Assembly: GCA_965236175.1 (NCBI GenBank)
Contig: CBDEAT010000006.1
Location: 1 to 64,000 of the forward strand
Length of the DNA: 64,000 nt
Source of the DNA: Fontibacterium universale
Lineage (GTDB): Bacteria; Pseudomonadota; Alphaproteobacteria; Pelagibacterales; Pelagibacteraceae
Reading direction: 5' to 3'
The translations under genes were made by a program, and so were the position numbers. Below the pieces are notes generated by a model. That model saw nothing but the letters and a program-made list of their open reading frames with translations, ran no database searches and had not been told where the DNA came from. Below are positions 35,251 to 45,452 of the stretch, piece by piece. The stretch's first letter is position 1; each line of letters starts with the position of its first letter.

Positions 35251-35803
35251 TGTTGGCGTTTTTATTTCCGGTAGAGGTTCTAATTTAAAAGAATTAATTA
35301 AATACACTAAAAAAAACAATACTAATTGGAAAATCAAATTAGTTATTTCAAATAAAAAAGAGGCTAAAGGATTAACTTATGCTAAGAAAAATAAAATTAT
35401 AAATTACGCAATCGAAAAAAAGAAACCTCATTTTGAAAAAAAGGCTTTAAGCTATCTTAAGAAAAATAAAATTAACTTATTATGTTTGGCGGGATTTATG
35501 AGAATTTTATCAAAAGAATTTATTCAAAAATGTAAATTTAAAATTATTAATATTCATCCTTCACTACTTCCAAAATATAAAGGTCTAAACACTCATGAAA
35601 GGGCTATAAAAGCTGGTGATAAATATGCAGGATCTACAGTTCATTATGTAACAGCAAAACTTGATTCTGGTAAAAAAATATTACAAACAAAAGTTAAAAT
35701 TTTTAAAACAGATAATGCAAATTCTTTAGCAAAGAGAGTTTTGAAGGCAGAGCATTCAATTTATCCAAAAGCAGTTAATATTGTTTGTAATAAAATAGTT
35801 TAA
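35225..35803 (+). CDS. purN: Phosphoribosylglycinamide formyltransferase
   Basis: Third step of purine synthesis, transferring formyl from 10-formyl-THF. 192 residues. Starts within purM (26-base overlap). Motifs: GVFISGRGSNLKELI phosphate loop, LCLAGFMRILSKEFI, catalytic histidine in INIHPSLLPKYKG, and AGSTVHYVTAKLDSGKKIL with the catalytic aspartate. Convergent with ndk (gap of two bases). Confidence 0.95.
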   Translation: MKKLTGNINVGVFISGRGSNLKELIKYTKKNNTNWKIKLVISNKKEAKGLTYAKKNKIINYAIEKKKPHFEKKALSYLKKNKINLLCLAGFMRILSKEFIQKCKFKIINIHPSLLPKYKGLNTHERAIKAGDKYAGSTVHYVTAKLDSGKKILQTKVKIFKTDNANSLAKRVLKAEHSIYPKAVNIVCNKIV

Positions 35804-35805
35804 AA

Positions 35806-36207
35806 CTATTCTTTAAAGAAAAAATCTATCTCAATTTTAGCGTTTTCTTTACTATCAGAACCGTGAACTGAATTTTTGTCTAAAGAAATACCATATAAGT
35901 TTCTTATAGTTCCTTTTGCTGCATCTTTTGGATTTGTCGCTCCCATAATTTCTCTATTTTTAAGAACTGCGTTATCGCCTTCTAGCACCATAACAACAAC
36001 AGAACCTGAACTCATGTAAGTGCAAAGATCATTAAAAAATGGTCGTTCTTTATGAACAAAATAAAAGTCCTCAGCCATTTTTTTAGATAATTTAATTTTC
36101 TTAATTGAATGAATTATTAAAGAGTTTTTTTCAAAAATACTGACTATTTGCCCTATTAAATTCCTTTCAACGGCATCTGGTTTGATTATTGATAAAGTTC
36201 TTTCCAT
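35806..36207 (-). CDS. ndk: Nucleoside diphosphate kinase
   Basis: Equilibrates nucleoside di- and triphosphates. 133 residues, slightly short of the usual 140. TLSIIKPDAVERNLIGQI at the N-terminus, and the phosphohistidine within SLDKNSVHGSDSKENAKIEI. MVLEGDNAVLKNREIMGATN contacts the nucleotide. Starts right after the pepA stop on the same strand, one base apart. Confidence 0.97.
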   Translation of the reverse strand: MERTLSIIKPDAVERNLIGQIVSIFEKNSLIIHSIKKIKLSKKMAEDFYFVHKERPFFNDLCTYMSSGSVVVMVLEGDNAVLKNREIMGATNPKDAAKGTIRNLYGISLDKNSVHGSDSKENAKIEIDFFFKE

Positions 36208-36208
36208 A

Positions 36209-37675
36209 TTATTCGTAATACTTTTCTACAAATTTATTTAATAATTTAACTCCATAGCCAGTTGCTCCTGTTGGTATAGTATCTAAATCTTTTTTTGTCC
36301 AAGCCATACCTGCAATGTCTAGATGAGCCCAAGGAGTGCTATTTTTTAAAAATCTTTGTAAAAATTGCGCCGCTGTAATAGAACCTGCTCCACCAGAATA
36401 ATTAATATTTTGAATGTCTGCAATTTTTGAATCCATTAACTTGTCGTAATTTTTATGTAATGGAAATCTCCAAAGTTTTTCATTTTCAATTTCTCCGGCT
36501 TTAATTAATTTTTCTGACAATTTATCGTTATTAGAAAATAAGCCTGCATACTCACTGCCTAAAGAAACAACTATAGCTCCAGTAAGGGTTGCTAGATCAA
36601 CTATTAATTCTGGTTTGTACTGTTCATCAATATAATAAATTGCATCAGCAAGAATTAATCTTCCTTCAGCATCTGTATTTAAAACTTCAATTGTTTTGCC
36701 GGAGTAAGATTTTACAATATCACCAGGTCTTTGAGCTGCGCCACCTGGCATATTTTCAACTAATGCAACTGCGCCAACAACATAAGATTTAGATTTTCTA
36801 AGAGCTAAAGTTTTCATCAAGCCAACAACAGCTCCTGCTCCAGCCATATCATATTTCATGTCTTCCATAAATTTAGCTGGTTTTAAAGAAATGCCACCAG
36901 TATCAAAACAAACTCCTTTTCCAATAAACGAAAGTGGTTTTTTATTTTTAGAATTATTGGGCTTCCATGTAATAGTTACAAAATAAGGCAAATTTTTACT
37001 TCCTTGAGCAACACCCAATAAAGCATTCATTCCTATTTTTTTCATTTTTGAATAATCAAAAACATCAACTTTAAGTCCAAACTTAGAAAGTTTCTTAATT
37101 TCAGTTACAAATTTTTCTGGATTTAAATAATTAGGCGGTTCAGAAACTAAATCTCTTGTTAAAAAAACTCCGTTAATAATATTTTCAATATCATTTTTAA
37201 TCTTAATAAAAAAATTCTTATTTGATGAAGTAATTGAGAAATTTATTTTTTCTTTTATATTCTCATTTTTTTTAAAAATTGTTTTATATTTTGCAAAAGA
37301 GTATTTTTTTAAGAAACATCCTAAAAAAAAGTTAAAATAATAATTTTCTAAAGATTTATTTTCATTAGAAAAAATAACATTAATTTCTTTTGCTAATTTA
37401 ATTTCGCTAATAACTTTACCGCCAGTATTTTGATTCTCAAATTCGTTTTTGTTATCTTTTTGATTTATAAAAATAATTTTTTTGGGTCTTGAGCTATGGT
37501 AGTTAAATACAAAATAATCTTCATCCTTATTTTTTAACAAAATAGAATTAATTTCTTTAATATTTATATCAATGAATGATAGTTTTTTTGAATTAACCGA
37601 AAAATTTTTTTCGCAAAAAAAAATATAAAAATCTGAATTATTATTTACATTTGGAATTATCTTTAAATCTAACAT
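36209..37675 (-). CDS. pepA: Leucyl aminopeptidase (M17)
   Basis: Dizinc cytosolic aminopeptidase, 488 residues, intact. The C-terminal catalytic domain shows SFIGKGVCFDTGGISLKPAK with the metal-binding lysine/aspartate, and the signature VLNTDAEGRLILADAIYY. The N-terminal half (about 1-165) is poorly conserved and lysine/phenylalanine/asparagine-rich. It diverges from lptF, the usual arrangement in proteobacteria (pepA opposite lptF). Confidence 0.95.
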   Translation of the reverse strand: MLDLKIIPNVNNNSDFYIFFCEKNFSVNSKKLSFIDINIKEINSILLKNKDEDYFVFNYHSSRPKKIIFINQKDNKNEFENQNTGGKVISEIKLAKEINVIFSNENKSLENYYFNFFLGCFLKKYSFAKYKTIFKKNENIKEKINFSITSSNKNFFIKIKNDIENIINGVFLTRDLVSEPPNYLNPEKFVTEIKKLSKFGLKVDVFDYSKMKKIGMNALLGVAQGSKNLPYFVTITWKPNNSKNKKPLSFIGKGVCFDTGGISLKPAKFMEDMKYDMAGAGAVVGLMKTLALRKSKSYVVGAVALVENMPGGAAQRPGDIVKSYSGKTIEVLNTDAEGRLILADAIYYIDEQYKPELIVDLATLTGAIVVSLGSEYAGLFSNNDKLSEKLIKAGEIENEKLWRFPLHKNYDKLMDSKIADIQNINYSGGAGSITAAQFLQRFLKNSTPWAHLDIAGMAWTKKDLDTIPTGATGYGVKLLNKFVEKYYE

Positions 37676-37703
37676 AGTGATATAAGATCATATACATATC
37701 AAA

Positions 37704-38795
37704 ATGAAAAAAAACAAGTTGGGATACTATTTTATCCAAGAATTTTTAAAGAACTATCTTTCTATTCTGTTGGCATTTGGACTTATTATCTGGATCACTC
37801 AAGCTGTTAGATTGCTCGATTTGATTGGTGAAGAAGGAAATTCTATTAAAACTTATTTTTTATATATTCTATCAATTATTCCAAAATTTTTTTCAAGAAT
37901 ATCCTTAATAATATTTTTTATATCTTTTGTAGTAACAATCTCAAAATTTGAAGATCATAATGAACTTAGGGCACTGTGGTTTTCGGGATTGGAAAAAAAG
38001 AAATTTATAAATTATCTATTGAGATCTTCCCTTATCTTAATAGTAATACTTGTAATTATCAGATGCTTTGTAGTTCCGTATTTTTCAAATTATTCAAGAT
38101 ATCTACTTTTAAACACTGGGGTTGGAGCTATTGGTCCTTTATTAAAACAAAATAATTTTAATAATCCTCTTAAAAAAATTACAATTTATGTTGGAAAAAA
38201 AAATCAAATTAATGAACTCGAAGATATCATTTTATTTGAAGATAACGCGGATATAAAAAAAACTATAATAGCTAAATCAGGCGTTGTTATTAATGAAAAT
38301 AATAAAAATTTACTTGTGCTTGTTGATGGCAGTATTCAAGAAGAACGAAAAGATAAAAAAATTTCCATATTAGATTTTGACAAAACAACACTAGATCTTA
38401 GTCAATATAATAAAAAAACCGTGGATTATTATAAATTTAATGAAATGTTTTTTTTGGAATTAATAAAAAGATTTAATAATAAAAATGACGGACAACTTTC
38501 TAATATAATTGGCGAACTAAATGATAGAATTATAATGCCTTTATTTATCCCTTCATTAGTTTTATTGGCATGCTTTTTAATTATAACTAACAAAGAGGTT
38601 ATTAATAATAATTTGTTAAAAATAATAATTTTTACTTATGGAATTGCGATAATAATAATTAGTGAAGTGTTGTTAGATCTTAGTTCAAAAAAAATTTACG
38701 CAAGTTTATTTTTATACGCCGCTCCTTTTTTATTTTTAATAATAAATTGGATTTTATTAAATTACTTTCTTAATAGAGAAAATATCAAATCATAA
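37704..38795 (+). CDS. lptF: LPS export permease LptF
   Basis: One of two inner-membrane subunits of LptB2FG, which extracts LPS. 363 residues, with three N-terminal membrane segments (about 15-35, 50-75, 98-120), a periplasmic beta-jellyroll region (about 135-260), and three C-terminal ones. YjgP/YjgQ family sequences FFISFVVTISKFEDHNELRA and GVVINENNKNLLVLVDG are present. lptG starts at the next base. Confidence 0.9.
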   Translation: MKKNKLGYYFIQEFLKNYLSILLAFGLIIWITQAVRLLDLIGEEGNSIKTYFLYILSIIPKFFSRISLIIFFISFVVTISKFEDHNELRALWFSGLEKKKFINYLLRSSLILIVILVIIRCFVVPYFSNYSRYLLLNTGVGAIGPLLKQNNFNNPLKKITIYVGKKNQINELEDIILFEDNADIKKTIIAKSGVVINENNKNLLVLVDGSIQEERKDKKISILDFDKTTLDLSQYNKKTVDYYKFNEMFFLELIKRFNNKNDGQLSNIIGELNDRIIMPLFIPSLVLLACFLIITNKEVINNNLLKIIIFTYGIAIIIISEVLLDLSSKKIYASLFLYAAPFLFLIINWILLNYFLNRENIKS

Positions 38796-39890
38796 ATGTT
38801 AAAATCAATAAACCGATATATAATCAATGAATATATTAAGAGTTTATTCGTTGTTATAGCGGTTATGCTTTCAATTATTCTTTTAATTAATTTGCTAGAT
38901 GAATTTAACTTTTTTAAATCAAAAAAAGATCTTAAATTTATATTTTTTATAATATTTACTATATTAAAAATACCCAATGTATTAGTAAATTTATTTCCTT
39001 TTATAGTTTTATTTGGCGGAATTGTTTTTTATTTAAAAATTTATAATCATAATGAAGTTATTTCATTAAGAGTGATGGGTTATTCTAATATTCAAATTAT
39101 TTTAATCCCTGCCTTAACTTCATTTGTTATTGGTTATATAATTGTATTTTTAATCGTACCCTTCTCTTCCTCAATGTTAAAATACTATGAAGATTTACGA
39201 TCTGAATATAATGAAACAAAAAATTTAGTATTCGTTAATGAAACTGGAATATGGATTCTTGATAAAAATGAAAAAGAAAAAAATATAATAAGAATAGAAA
39301 AAATTAATAAAGATTTTTCAACTGTAAGCCAAATTACTATATATAATTATGATATTTCTAATAATTTTATTAAAAGAATTGATGCTGATGAAGGGGTTAT
39401 AAAAGATAAAAATTGGCAACTAAATAAAGTTCATATTATCACGGCAAGTAAAAAAAATAATAAGCAAAATTATTTAAATAACTATAGCTACATTAGTAAT
39501 GTAAATATTAACGAGCTAAAAAATGTATACAAAAATACTGAAACGACTTCTTTGTTAGATATTAATAAAGAAATGTTAATATTAGAAGACAAAGGCTACT
39601 CAACTATAGACCTTAGAATCAGGTATCAAAAGTTAATATCCTTTCCTATTTATCTATTAGCCATGTCGATACTTTCTGGATTAATGATTATAAATTTAGG
39701 AAAGACTTCGAATTACTTAAAATACGGAACCTACGGAGTAATAATAAGCATAATAATTTATTTTCTAAATGATTTATCAATAACAATAGCTAAATCAGGC
39801 ATAATATCTGTAGATTTTTCGGTGTGGATACCTATATTTCTCATAATTTTAATAAATTTAGTAGGAATTACACAGGTTAATGCAAAATAG
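38796..39890 (+). CDS. lptG: LPS export permease LptG
   Basis: Partner of LptF, 364 residues, intact. YjgP/YjgQ topology: six membrane segments around a periplasmic jellyroll. Conserved NEYIKSLFVVIAVMLSII, then FPFIVLFGGIVFYLKIYNHN and EVISLRVMGYSNIQIIL, which contains the ATPase-coupling helix. RIRYQKLISFPIYLLAMSIL leads the C-terminal helices. The end overlaps lptD by 11 bases, coupling inner- and outer-membrane LPS transport parts. Confidence 0.92.
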   Translation: MLKSINRYIINEYIKSLFVVIAVMLSIILLINLLDEFNFFKSKKDLKFIFFIIFTILKIPNVLVNLFPFIVLFGGIVFYLKIYNHNEVISLRVMGYSNIQIILIPALTSFVIGYIIVFLIVPFSSSMLKYYEDLRSEYNETKNLVFVNETGIWILDKNEKEKNIIRIEKINKDFSTVSQITIYNYDISNNFIKRIDADEGVIKDKNWQLNKVHIITASKKNNKQNYLNNYSYISNVNINELKNVYKNTETTSLLDINKEMLILEDKGYSTIDLRIRYQKLISFPIYLLAMSILSGLMIINLGKTSNYLKYGTYGVIISIIIYFLNDLSITIAKSGIISVDFSVWIPIFLIILINLVGITQVNAK

Positions 39891-42204
39891 AATTTTTTTT
39901 ATATTATTTGTAATATTTTTTTTAAAACCAAATATTAGCTCTTCGCAGCAGAAAGACATTTATAACTTTTCTGCCGACAAACTAACATATTCTCAGGATA
40001 ACAATGTTATAGAAGCCACAGGAAACGTGGTTGCTAAAAATCAAGAAGGCAAAGCAAATTTCTGCTGATAAAATTATATACAATAAGACAAGCCAACTAT
40101 TAAAAACTTTTGGAAACTCTAAATTCTCTGATATTAAAAATAGAATTCTAACAGCCGATAACTTTGAATACGATTTAGAAAAAAAAATTATTTCTGCGGA
40201 GAACAAGGTAAAGTTTTTAGATAATTATAAAAACATATATTATTTTAGCAAACTAAATGCCGATGATAAATTTAATGAAATTATCGGCTACAATCTTAAC
40301 TCTGATCTTAATAAAGAAAAATTTCAATCTAAGGATAAATTTAATGAATTTATCGAGCCAAGGCTTTCTGGAAAAGAAGTAAGCATAAAAGACAATATAA
40401 CAATTATTAAAGATGGAAAATTTACCTCTTGTAAATCTACAAATGAGAAAGAAGGATGTCTTATACTGGAATTTAAATGCTGACCTAGTAACTCATGATA
40501 AAGAAAATAAAAGAAATTACTTATAAAAATGCAACTTTAGATCTAAATAATGTGCCAGTTTTATATACGCCATACTTTTCACATCCAGACCCAAGCGTTA
40601 AAAGAAAAGAAGGATTTTTAGCGCCATCATTTTCTTCTTTAGGGGCAGATATTGGCTCAACAATTAAGATTCCTTATTTTTATCCAGTATCTGAATCGGC
40701 AGATTTTACAATTAGCCCTACTTATTATTTTAAGCAAAATCCTTTGTTATTGGGAGAGTATAGGGAAAAATATAAAAATGGCTTTCTAACATTGGAAGGT
40801 GGATTTACAGAAGGTTATAAAGAAATAACTAATAGCACAAACAGATGGTTCAAGGCATCATTTGTATGGAAATTTAAATCTTAATTTTACAGATAAAATC
40901 TTAGATCACAAGTGAATTTAATACAAAAATTCAAAGAGTAAATAATCCGACGTATTTAAGAGTTAATAAAATAAATTCTACTATTGATGGATTTAAAACA
41001 AATCTTGTAAAAGAAGATGAAACAAAATTAACTAATGAAATATATCTTAACTCTTTTGGAAAAAACGAAAGCCTAAATTTTAAAACAGCTGCTTATCAAA
41101 ATATCAGTGCCTCGAAAGCCTCTGATCAGTACGAATATCTGCTTCCAGAAATTATTTATTCAAAATATAACTTATTAGATAATAATAATCTAAACTTTAC
41201 TTCAAATTTTAAGAGTCTAAATACAAGCACTAATCAAAACAAAACTACTTTTGTTAATAACTTAGACTACTCAACTGCAGAATCTTATAATACAAATCTT
41301 GGGATTGGATATAAATTTCTTACAAAAATTAATAACATTAACTACTATTCTGACTATAGAACCCCAAATGAAAACTTAAATAGTCAAATTAACCCAGTAG
41401 TTGGTCTTGATACGTCATTACCATTTGCCAAATTATCAAAAGAGTCCGAGCAATATCTAATTCCCAGAATACTTACTCGTTATTCTCCAGGAAAAATGAC
41501 CAATGCAAAATCTAACGATACTTCTTTAAATACTGATAATTTATTCTCAATAAATAGAATGAACTCAGATGAATTAATTGAAAAAGACTTATCTTTTAAC
41601 ATTGGCTTAGACTGGATGTGGAAAGAGAAAATTACAAACAAAAACAAACCTGCTGAAGCCGGTATTTCAATAGGACAGGTTATAAAATTCAATGAAGATC
41701 CTGACATGCCAACAAAATCTTCTCTCCAAAATAAAAACTCTGATTTAGTAACTAAAGCAAATTACTTAAGTCCAGGTAATTTTGATGTCACTCTTAAAAA
41801 CACATTAGATAACGGTTTTAACCATGTTTATTATAATGATCTAAATTTAAAAACTTTTTTAAAGCAAGGGGAAATTAATTTTAATTTCTATGAAAAAAAT
41901 AGTCATATTGGAAATGAAAGATATGCAAAAGCTAATTTAACTTCTTACCTGACTGATAACACTAAATTAACAATTTCAACTGATAGAAATTTAAAAACAG
42001 ATTTAACTAATTCCCATAAATTTGGAATTGAAAATGAAAATGAATGTATAAGATATGGTTTTTATTTCCAAAAAAATTACTCATCAGATAAAGACTTAAA
42101 ACCAGCAACTAGTGTTTTCTTTGGTAGTAACGTTACTACCATTTGGAGATAACTACACAACAGGAAACATAATACCTTCTATTGGTGGAAAACAATTATT
42201 CTAA
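39880..42204 (+). CDS. lptD: LPS assembly outer-membrane protein LptD, six frame breaks
   Basis: Outer-membrane beta-barrel that inserts LPS. Signal peptide (residues 1-22), an OstA/jellyroll part (YNFSADKLTYSQDNNVIEAT), then the barrel (VPVLYTPYFSHPDPSVKRKE; late SIGGKQLF). Six +1 changes are needed: about 40045-40062 (GK|QISADK), A at 40463 (CTT|A|TAC, fixed by CLYWNLNADL), 40511-40517, 40864-40871, 40898-40915, and 42130-42142 leading to PFGDNYTTGNIIP. From 40914 to 42140 one frame is open for more than 400 codons. Joined length is about 773 residues, in the family range. All joins keep recognisable LptD sequence, so decay has not begun at protein level. Confidence 0.82.
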
Positions 42205-42207
42205 AAA

Positions 42208-42825
42208 ATGAGTAAAAAAAAAATTTTTTTACTATTATTTTTTGTATTTTTTTTAACTAATTCTATAGCGAAGCAATTAACTAATAACGTAATAGTTTCT
42301 ATTGATAATTCAATAATTACAGACCTAGATATTAATAAAGAAATTAATTTCTTGAAATTTATTAACAAAGATCAGACTAATAATAATCCAGAACTATTTA
42401 AAAAAGAAATAATTAATAGTTTAATAGATAGAAAAATCAAAGATATAGAAACGAATTATTTTAAAATTGAAGTCTCAGAAAAAGAAGTAGAAAATAACTT
42501 ATATAATTACTTAGAGCGAATGAAAATTAACAATGAAATTCTTAATTCTTTCTATAACCAAAACGAAATAGAGAAAGATTATTTAAAAAATATAATTAAA
42601 ATTGATATGAAGTGGTCAAAACTAATTAGACAGATGTACGAGAGTAGACTTAATGTAAATTTAACGGAAGTCAACAGAGAGCTAGAAAAAGAACAAAAAA
42701 ATGCAGAGGATGATGAAAAATTAAAAAAACAACTAATTGTTGCTGAACAAAATAAACTATTAAATAAGTTCTCAACTACTCATTTAGAGAAAAGCAAAAA
42801 AAAGTATCTAATTAAATTTCTGTGA
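42208..42825 (+). CDS. surA: SurA-like periplasmic chaperone without parvulin domain
   Basis: Signal peptide (about residues 1-21) followed by a SurA N-terminal chaperone fold: VSIDNSIITDLDINKEINFL, FKKEIINSLIDRKIKDIETN and YNQNEIEKDYLKNIIKID then MKWSKLIRQMYESRLN. At 205 residues it is half the usual size; both peptidyl-prolyl isomerase repeats are absent. In E. coli the N- and C-terminal region alone supports OMP folding, so function may be kept. The position between lptD and pdxA is the conserved SurA locus. Confidence 0.85.
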   Translation: MSKKKIFLLLFFVFFLTNSIAKQLTNNVIVSIDNSIITDLDINKEINFLKFINKDQTNNNPELFKKEIINSLIDRKIKDIETNYFKIEVSEKEVENNLYNYLERMKINNEILNSFYNQNEIEKDYLKNIIKIDMKWSKLIRQMYESRLNVNLTEVNRELEKEQKNAEDDEKLKKQLIVAEQNKLLNKFSTTHLEKSKKKYLIKFL

Positions 42826-43790
42826 AAAAAAGTATTATAATTATTTTAGGTGAGCCCAATAGCATCTCATCTGAAATCTTTCTTAAATCTTTAAATTATA
42901 TAAAAAAAACAAAACTTAATTTTATAATTATTGGAAATTATTCTCTATTAGAAAGACAAGCTAATTATTTAAATCTTAAAATAAATATAAACTTTAACTT
43001 TTCTAGAGTTGATAATTTAAAAGATGAAAAATTTAATTTTATTAATATAAATTATAAACAAAACAAACCTTTTGATTTAAAATCAAATAATTCAGATAGA
43101 TTTATTAAAAATTGTTTTGAATGTGCAGTTCACTTACTTAAAAAAAAATTAGCTTCTGGACTAATAAATCTACCAATTAACAAATCAAAATTTACAAAAA
43201 ATAAATACAATGGAATTACTGAATATATTGCGGATAAAACTAATAATAAAAATAAAGAAAATATGCTTTTGTTTAATGAAGGCTTTGCTGTTCTTCCTCT
43301 GACAACCCACATTCCTTTAAAAGATGTTTATAAAGAAATTACATATAAAAAAATTGAGAAAGCGTGCAGAAATATTAGTGATTTTTATTCTAATATTGTT
43401 AAAAGAAAAAAATTTAAAATTGGTATACTTGGTTTAAATCCTCATAACGGAGAGAATGGGTATATAGGAACTGAAGAGAACAAAATAATTATTCCAGCAA
43501 TTAAAAAACTTAAAAAAAAATATCCTATAATAGGTCCACTTTCTCCAGACACTAGTTTTTTACAAAGAGCAAAATTAAAAATTGATGTTTTAATTGGTCA
43601 CTATCATGATCAAATTTTAACAACTTTCAAAACTAAATTTGATCTTGATGCTATAAATATTACAATTGGTTTGCCCTTTATTAGAATTTCACCAGATCAT
43701 GGTGTGGGAACAGAAATTATTGGCAAAGGGGTTGCAAATCCAGAAAGTTTTAAAAAAGCAATAAAGTTTTTTTCTAAATATAATGTTTAA
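42822..43790 (+). CDS. pdxA: 4-hydroxythreonine-4-phosphate dehydrogenase
   Basis: Pyridoxal phosphate synthesis (DXP-dependent route). 322 residues, starting at GTG inside the surA stop (GTGA). Conserved: ILGEPNSISSEIFLKSL, metal-binding histidines in TTHIPLKDVYKEI and VLIGHYHDQIL, LGLNPHNGENGYIGTEE and PDHGVGTEIIGKGVANPES. It follows the canonical lptD-surA-pdxA-rsmA order. Confidence 0.93.
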   Translation: MKKSIIIILGEPNSISSEIFLKSLNYIKKTKLNFIIIGNYSLLERQANYLNLKININFNFSRVDNLKDEKFNFININYKQNKPFDLKSNNSDRFIKNCFECAVHLLKKKLASGLINLPINKSKFTKNKYNGITEYIADKTNNKNKENMLLFNEGFAVLPLTTHIPLKDVYKEITYKKIEKACRNISDFYSNIVKRKKFKIGILGLNPHNGENGYIGTEENKIIIPAIKKLKKKYPIIGPLSPDTSFLQRAKLKIDVLIGHYHDQILTTFKTKFDLDAINITIGLPFIRISPDHGVGTEIIGKGVANPESFKKAIKFFSKYNV

Positions 43791-44577
43791 GCATAAAAAA
43801 AAACTTGGTCAAAATTTTTTAATTAATAAAGATATAATAAAAAAAATAGCAGACATAGGGAGTATTAATAAAAATAGTAGTATAATTGAAATTGGTCCTG
43901 GCTCTGGAAGTCTTACTGAGGAATTGTTAAAAAGAAATCCAAAAGAAATCTTTGCAATCGAGTTTGATAAAGATTTAACTAGTCATTTAGATAAAATTAA
44001 AAATAATTATACTAATTTTAATTATAAAATTTCTGACGCATTAACTTTTAATGAAAAAAGTATATTTAAAAAGAATTCAATAATCTTTGGAAATCTTCCT
44101 TATAATATTTCTCTAAAATTACTAATAAAATGGATTTATTCTGATCCATGGCCTCCCTTCTATGATCAAATGATTTTGATGTTTCAAAAAGAAGTGGCAG
44201 AAAGAATTATTGCAGCTCCTAATCATAAAAAATATGGAAGAATTTCAATATTAACTGATACTAGACTAGATGTTAAATTTCATTTTAATATTTCCAAAAA
44301 AGAATTTAATCCTGAACCAAAAGTTGACTCTTCGGTACTGTCTTTTACTCCTAAAAAAAATACTAGTTTTGAATTAACAGATCTAAACATTTTGTCAGAT
44401 CTAACAAAAATTATATTTAACACTAAAAGAAAAATGATTTCAAAAACACTTAAAAAGTTACTTAATGAAAAAGAACTTAAAATTATAGATTTTGATAATA
44501 TTAAAAACTTGAGACCAGAAAATTTAGATTTTAATTTTTACTATAAGTTGGTTAATTTAATTAAAAGTAGATCTTAA
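43783..44577 (+). CDS. rsmA: 16S rRNA dimethyladenosine transferase (KsgA)
   Basis: Dimethylates two adenosines near the 3' end of 16S rRNA during late 30S assembly. 264 residues. LGQNFLINKDIIKKI, SAM motif I IIEIGPGSGSLTEELL, and catalytic IIFGNLPYNISLKLLIKW (NLPY). The start overlaps pdxA by eight bases; the end overlaps the opposing gmk by 21. Confidence 0.95.
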   Translation: MFKHKKKLGQNFLINKDIIKKIADIGSINKNSSIIEIGPGSGSLTEELLKRNPKEIFAIEFDKDLTSHLDKIKNNYTNFNYKISDALTFNEKSIFKKNSIIFGNLPYNISLKLLIKWIYSDPWPPFYDQMILMFQKEVAERIIAAPNHKKYGRISILTDTRLDVKFHFNISKKEFNPEPKVDSSVLSFTPKKNTSFELTDLNILSDLTKIIFNTKRKMISKTLKKLLNEKELKIIDFDNIKNLRPENLDFNFYYKLVNLIKSRS

Positions 44578-45150
44578 TTCTCTTTCAATCTTAACTATCT
44601 TGGTAATTTGCTCAAAACAGTTTTCTACGTCTTTGTTTACAACAATATATTTATAATCTTTCCAATGATTAATCTCATCTTTTGCCATTTTCATTCTTTG
44701 ATCAATTAATTCTTTATTTTTTTCTTCTCTTTTTTTAAGTCTATTTTCTAAATCATTAATGCTGGGTGGTAAAATAAATATAGGAACAATATCTAGTGGC
44801 ATTATTTTTTTTACTTGTTCCGTTCCTTGCCAATCTATATCAAATAAATAATCTTTTCCCTGAACCAAATTTTCTTCTATAGGCCCTTTTAAAGTGCCGT
44901 AATAATTTCCAAATACTTTTGCCTGTTCTAAAAATTTATTTTGATTGGATAATTCTTGGAATTTATTAACGCTAACAAAGTTATAATCAACCCCATCTAC
45001 TTCGTTTGGTCTTGGGGTTCTTGTTGTATAAGAAACAGATATTTTAAAATTACTATCGCTATCCTCAATTTTTTTAGCAAGAGTAGTCTTTCCTGCCCCT
45101 GATGGGGAAGATAATATTAAAATCAAACCTCTCTTTGATTTTGAAATCAA
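44557..45150 (-). CDS. gmk: Guanylate kinase
   Basis: GMP to GDP. 197 residues. P-loop ILSSPSGAGKTTLAKKI, then SVSYTTRTPRPNEVDGVDYN and FDIDWQGTEQVKKIMPLDIV. Starts five bases after the acpP stop. Could share the fab-acp transcript on this strand. Confidence 0.96.
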   Translation of the reverse strand: MISKSKRGLILILSSPSGAGKTTLAKKIEDSDSNFKISVSYTTRTPRPNEVDGVDYNFVSVNKFQELSNQNKFLEQAKVFGNYYGTLKGPIEENLVQGKDYLFDIDWQGTEQVKKIMPLDIVPIFILPPSINDLENRLKKREEKNKELIDQRMKMAKDEINHWKDYKYIVVNKDVENCFEQITKIVKIERELRSTFN

Positions 45151-45155
45151 AAGAA

Positions 45156-45395
45156 CTACTTAGCGGGATTATTCTCGATAAATCTTATTGCGTCACCTAC
45201 TGTAAGTATTTTTTCAGCTTCTGAATCTGATATTTCAGAACCAAATTCTTCTTCAAATGCCATTACTAACTCTACTGTATCTAAACTATCTGCGCCTAAA
45301 TCATCGATAAAACTAGCTTCATCAGTAACTTTAGCTTCATCAACACCTAAGTGTTCTACAATAATTTTTTTAACTTTTGCTGCAACATCACTCAT
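45156..45395 (-). CDS. acpP: Acyl carrier protein
   Basis: Carries growing fatty acids on a 4'-phosphopantetheine attached to the serine in LGADSLDTVELVMAFEEEFG. 79 residues, acidic, exact family length. Located between fabG and gmk; the 57-base gap after fabG may carry a separate promoter, as is common for this abundant protein. Confidence 0.98.
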   Translation of the reverse strand: MSDVAAKVKKIIVEHLGVDEAKVTDEASFIDDLGADSLDTVELVMAFEEEFGSEISDSEAEKILTVGDAIRFIENNPAK

Positions 45396-45452
45396 TTTTT
45401 AAACTCCCTTAATTATTAATGATTCTTTCAATAAATGAATAAATTAAATAAA

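Noticed and set aside
3957..42142. Stop-codon reassignment as explanation of the interruptions
   Set aside because: At the breaks the homologous continuation lies in a different frame, so reading TGA or TAA as sense would not restore the proteins. TAG, TGA and TAA all occur as normal gene ends.
3558..42204. Interrupted genes as independent adjacent small genes
   Set aside because: The pieces align end to end to single families (LptD, ZapE, NAD kinase, SufC, TyrRS), without start codons or ribosome sites for the downstream pieces.
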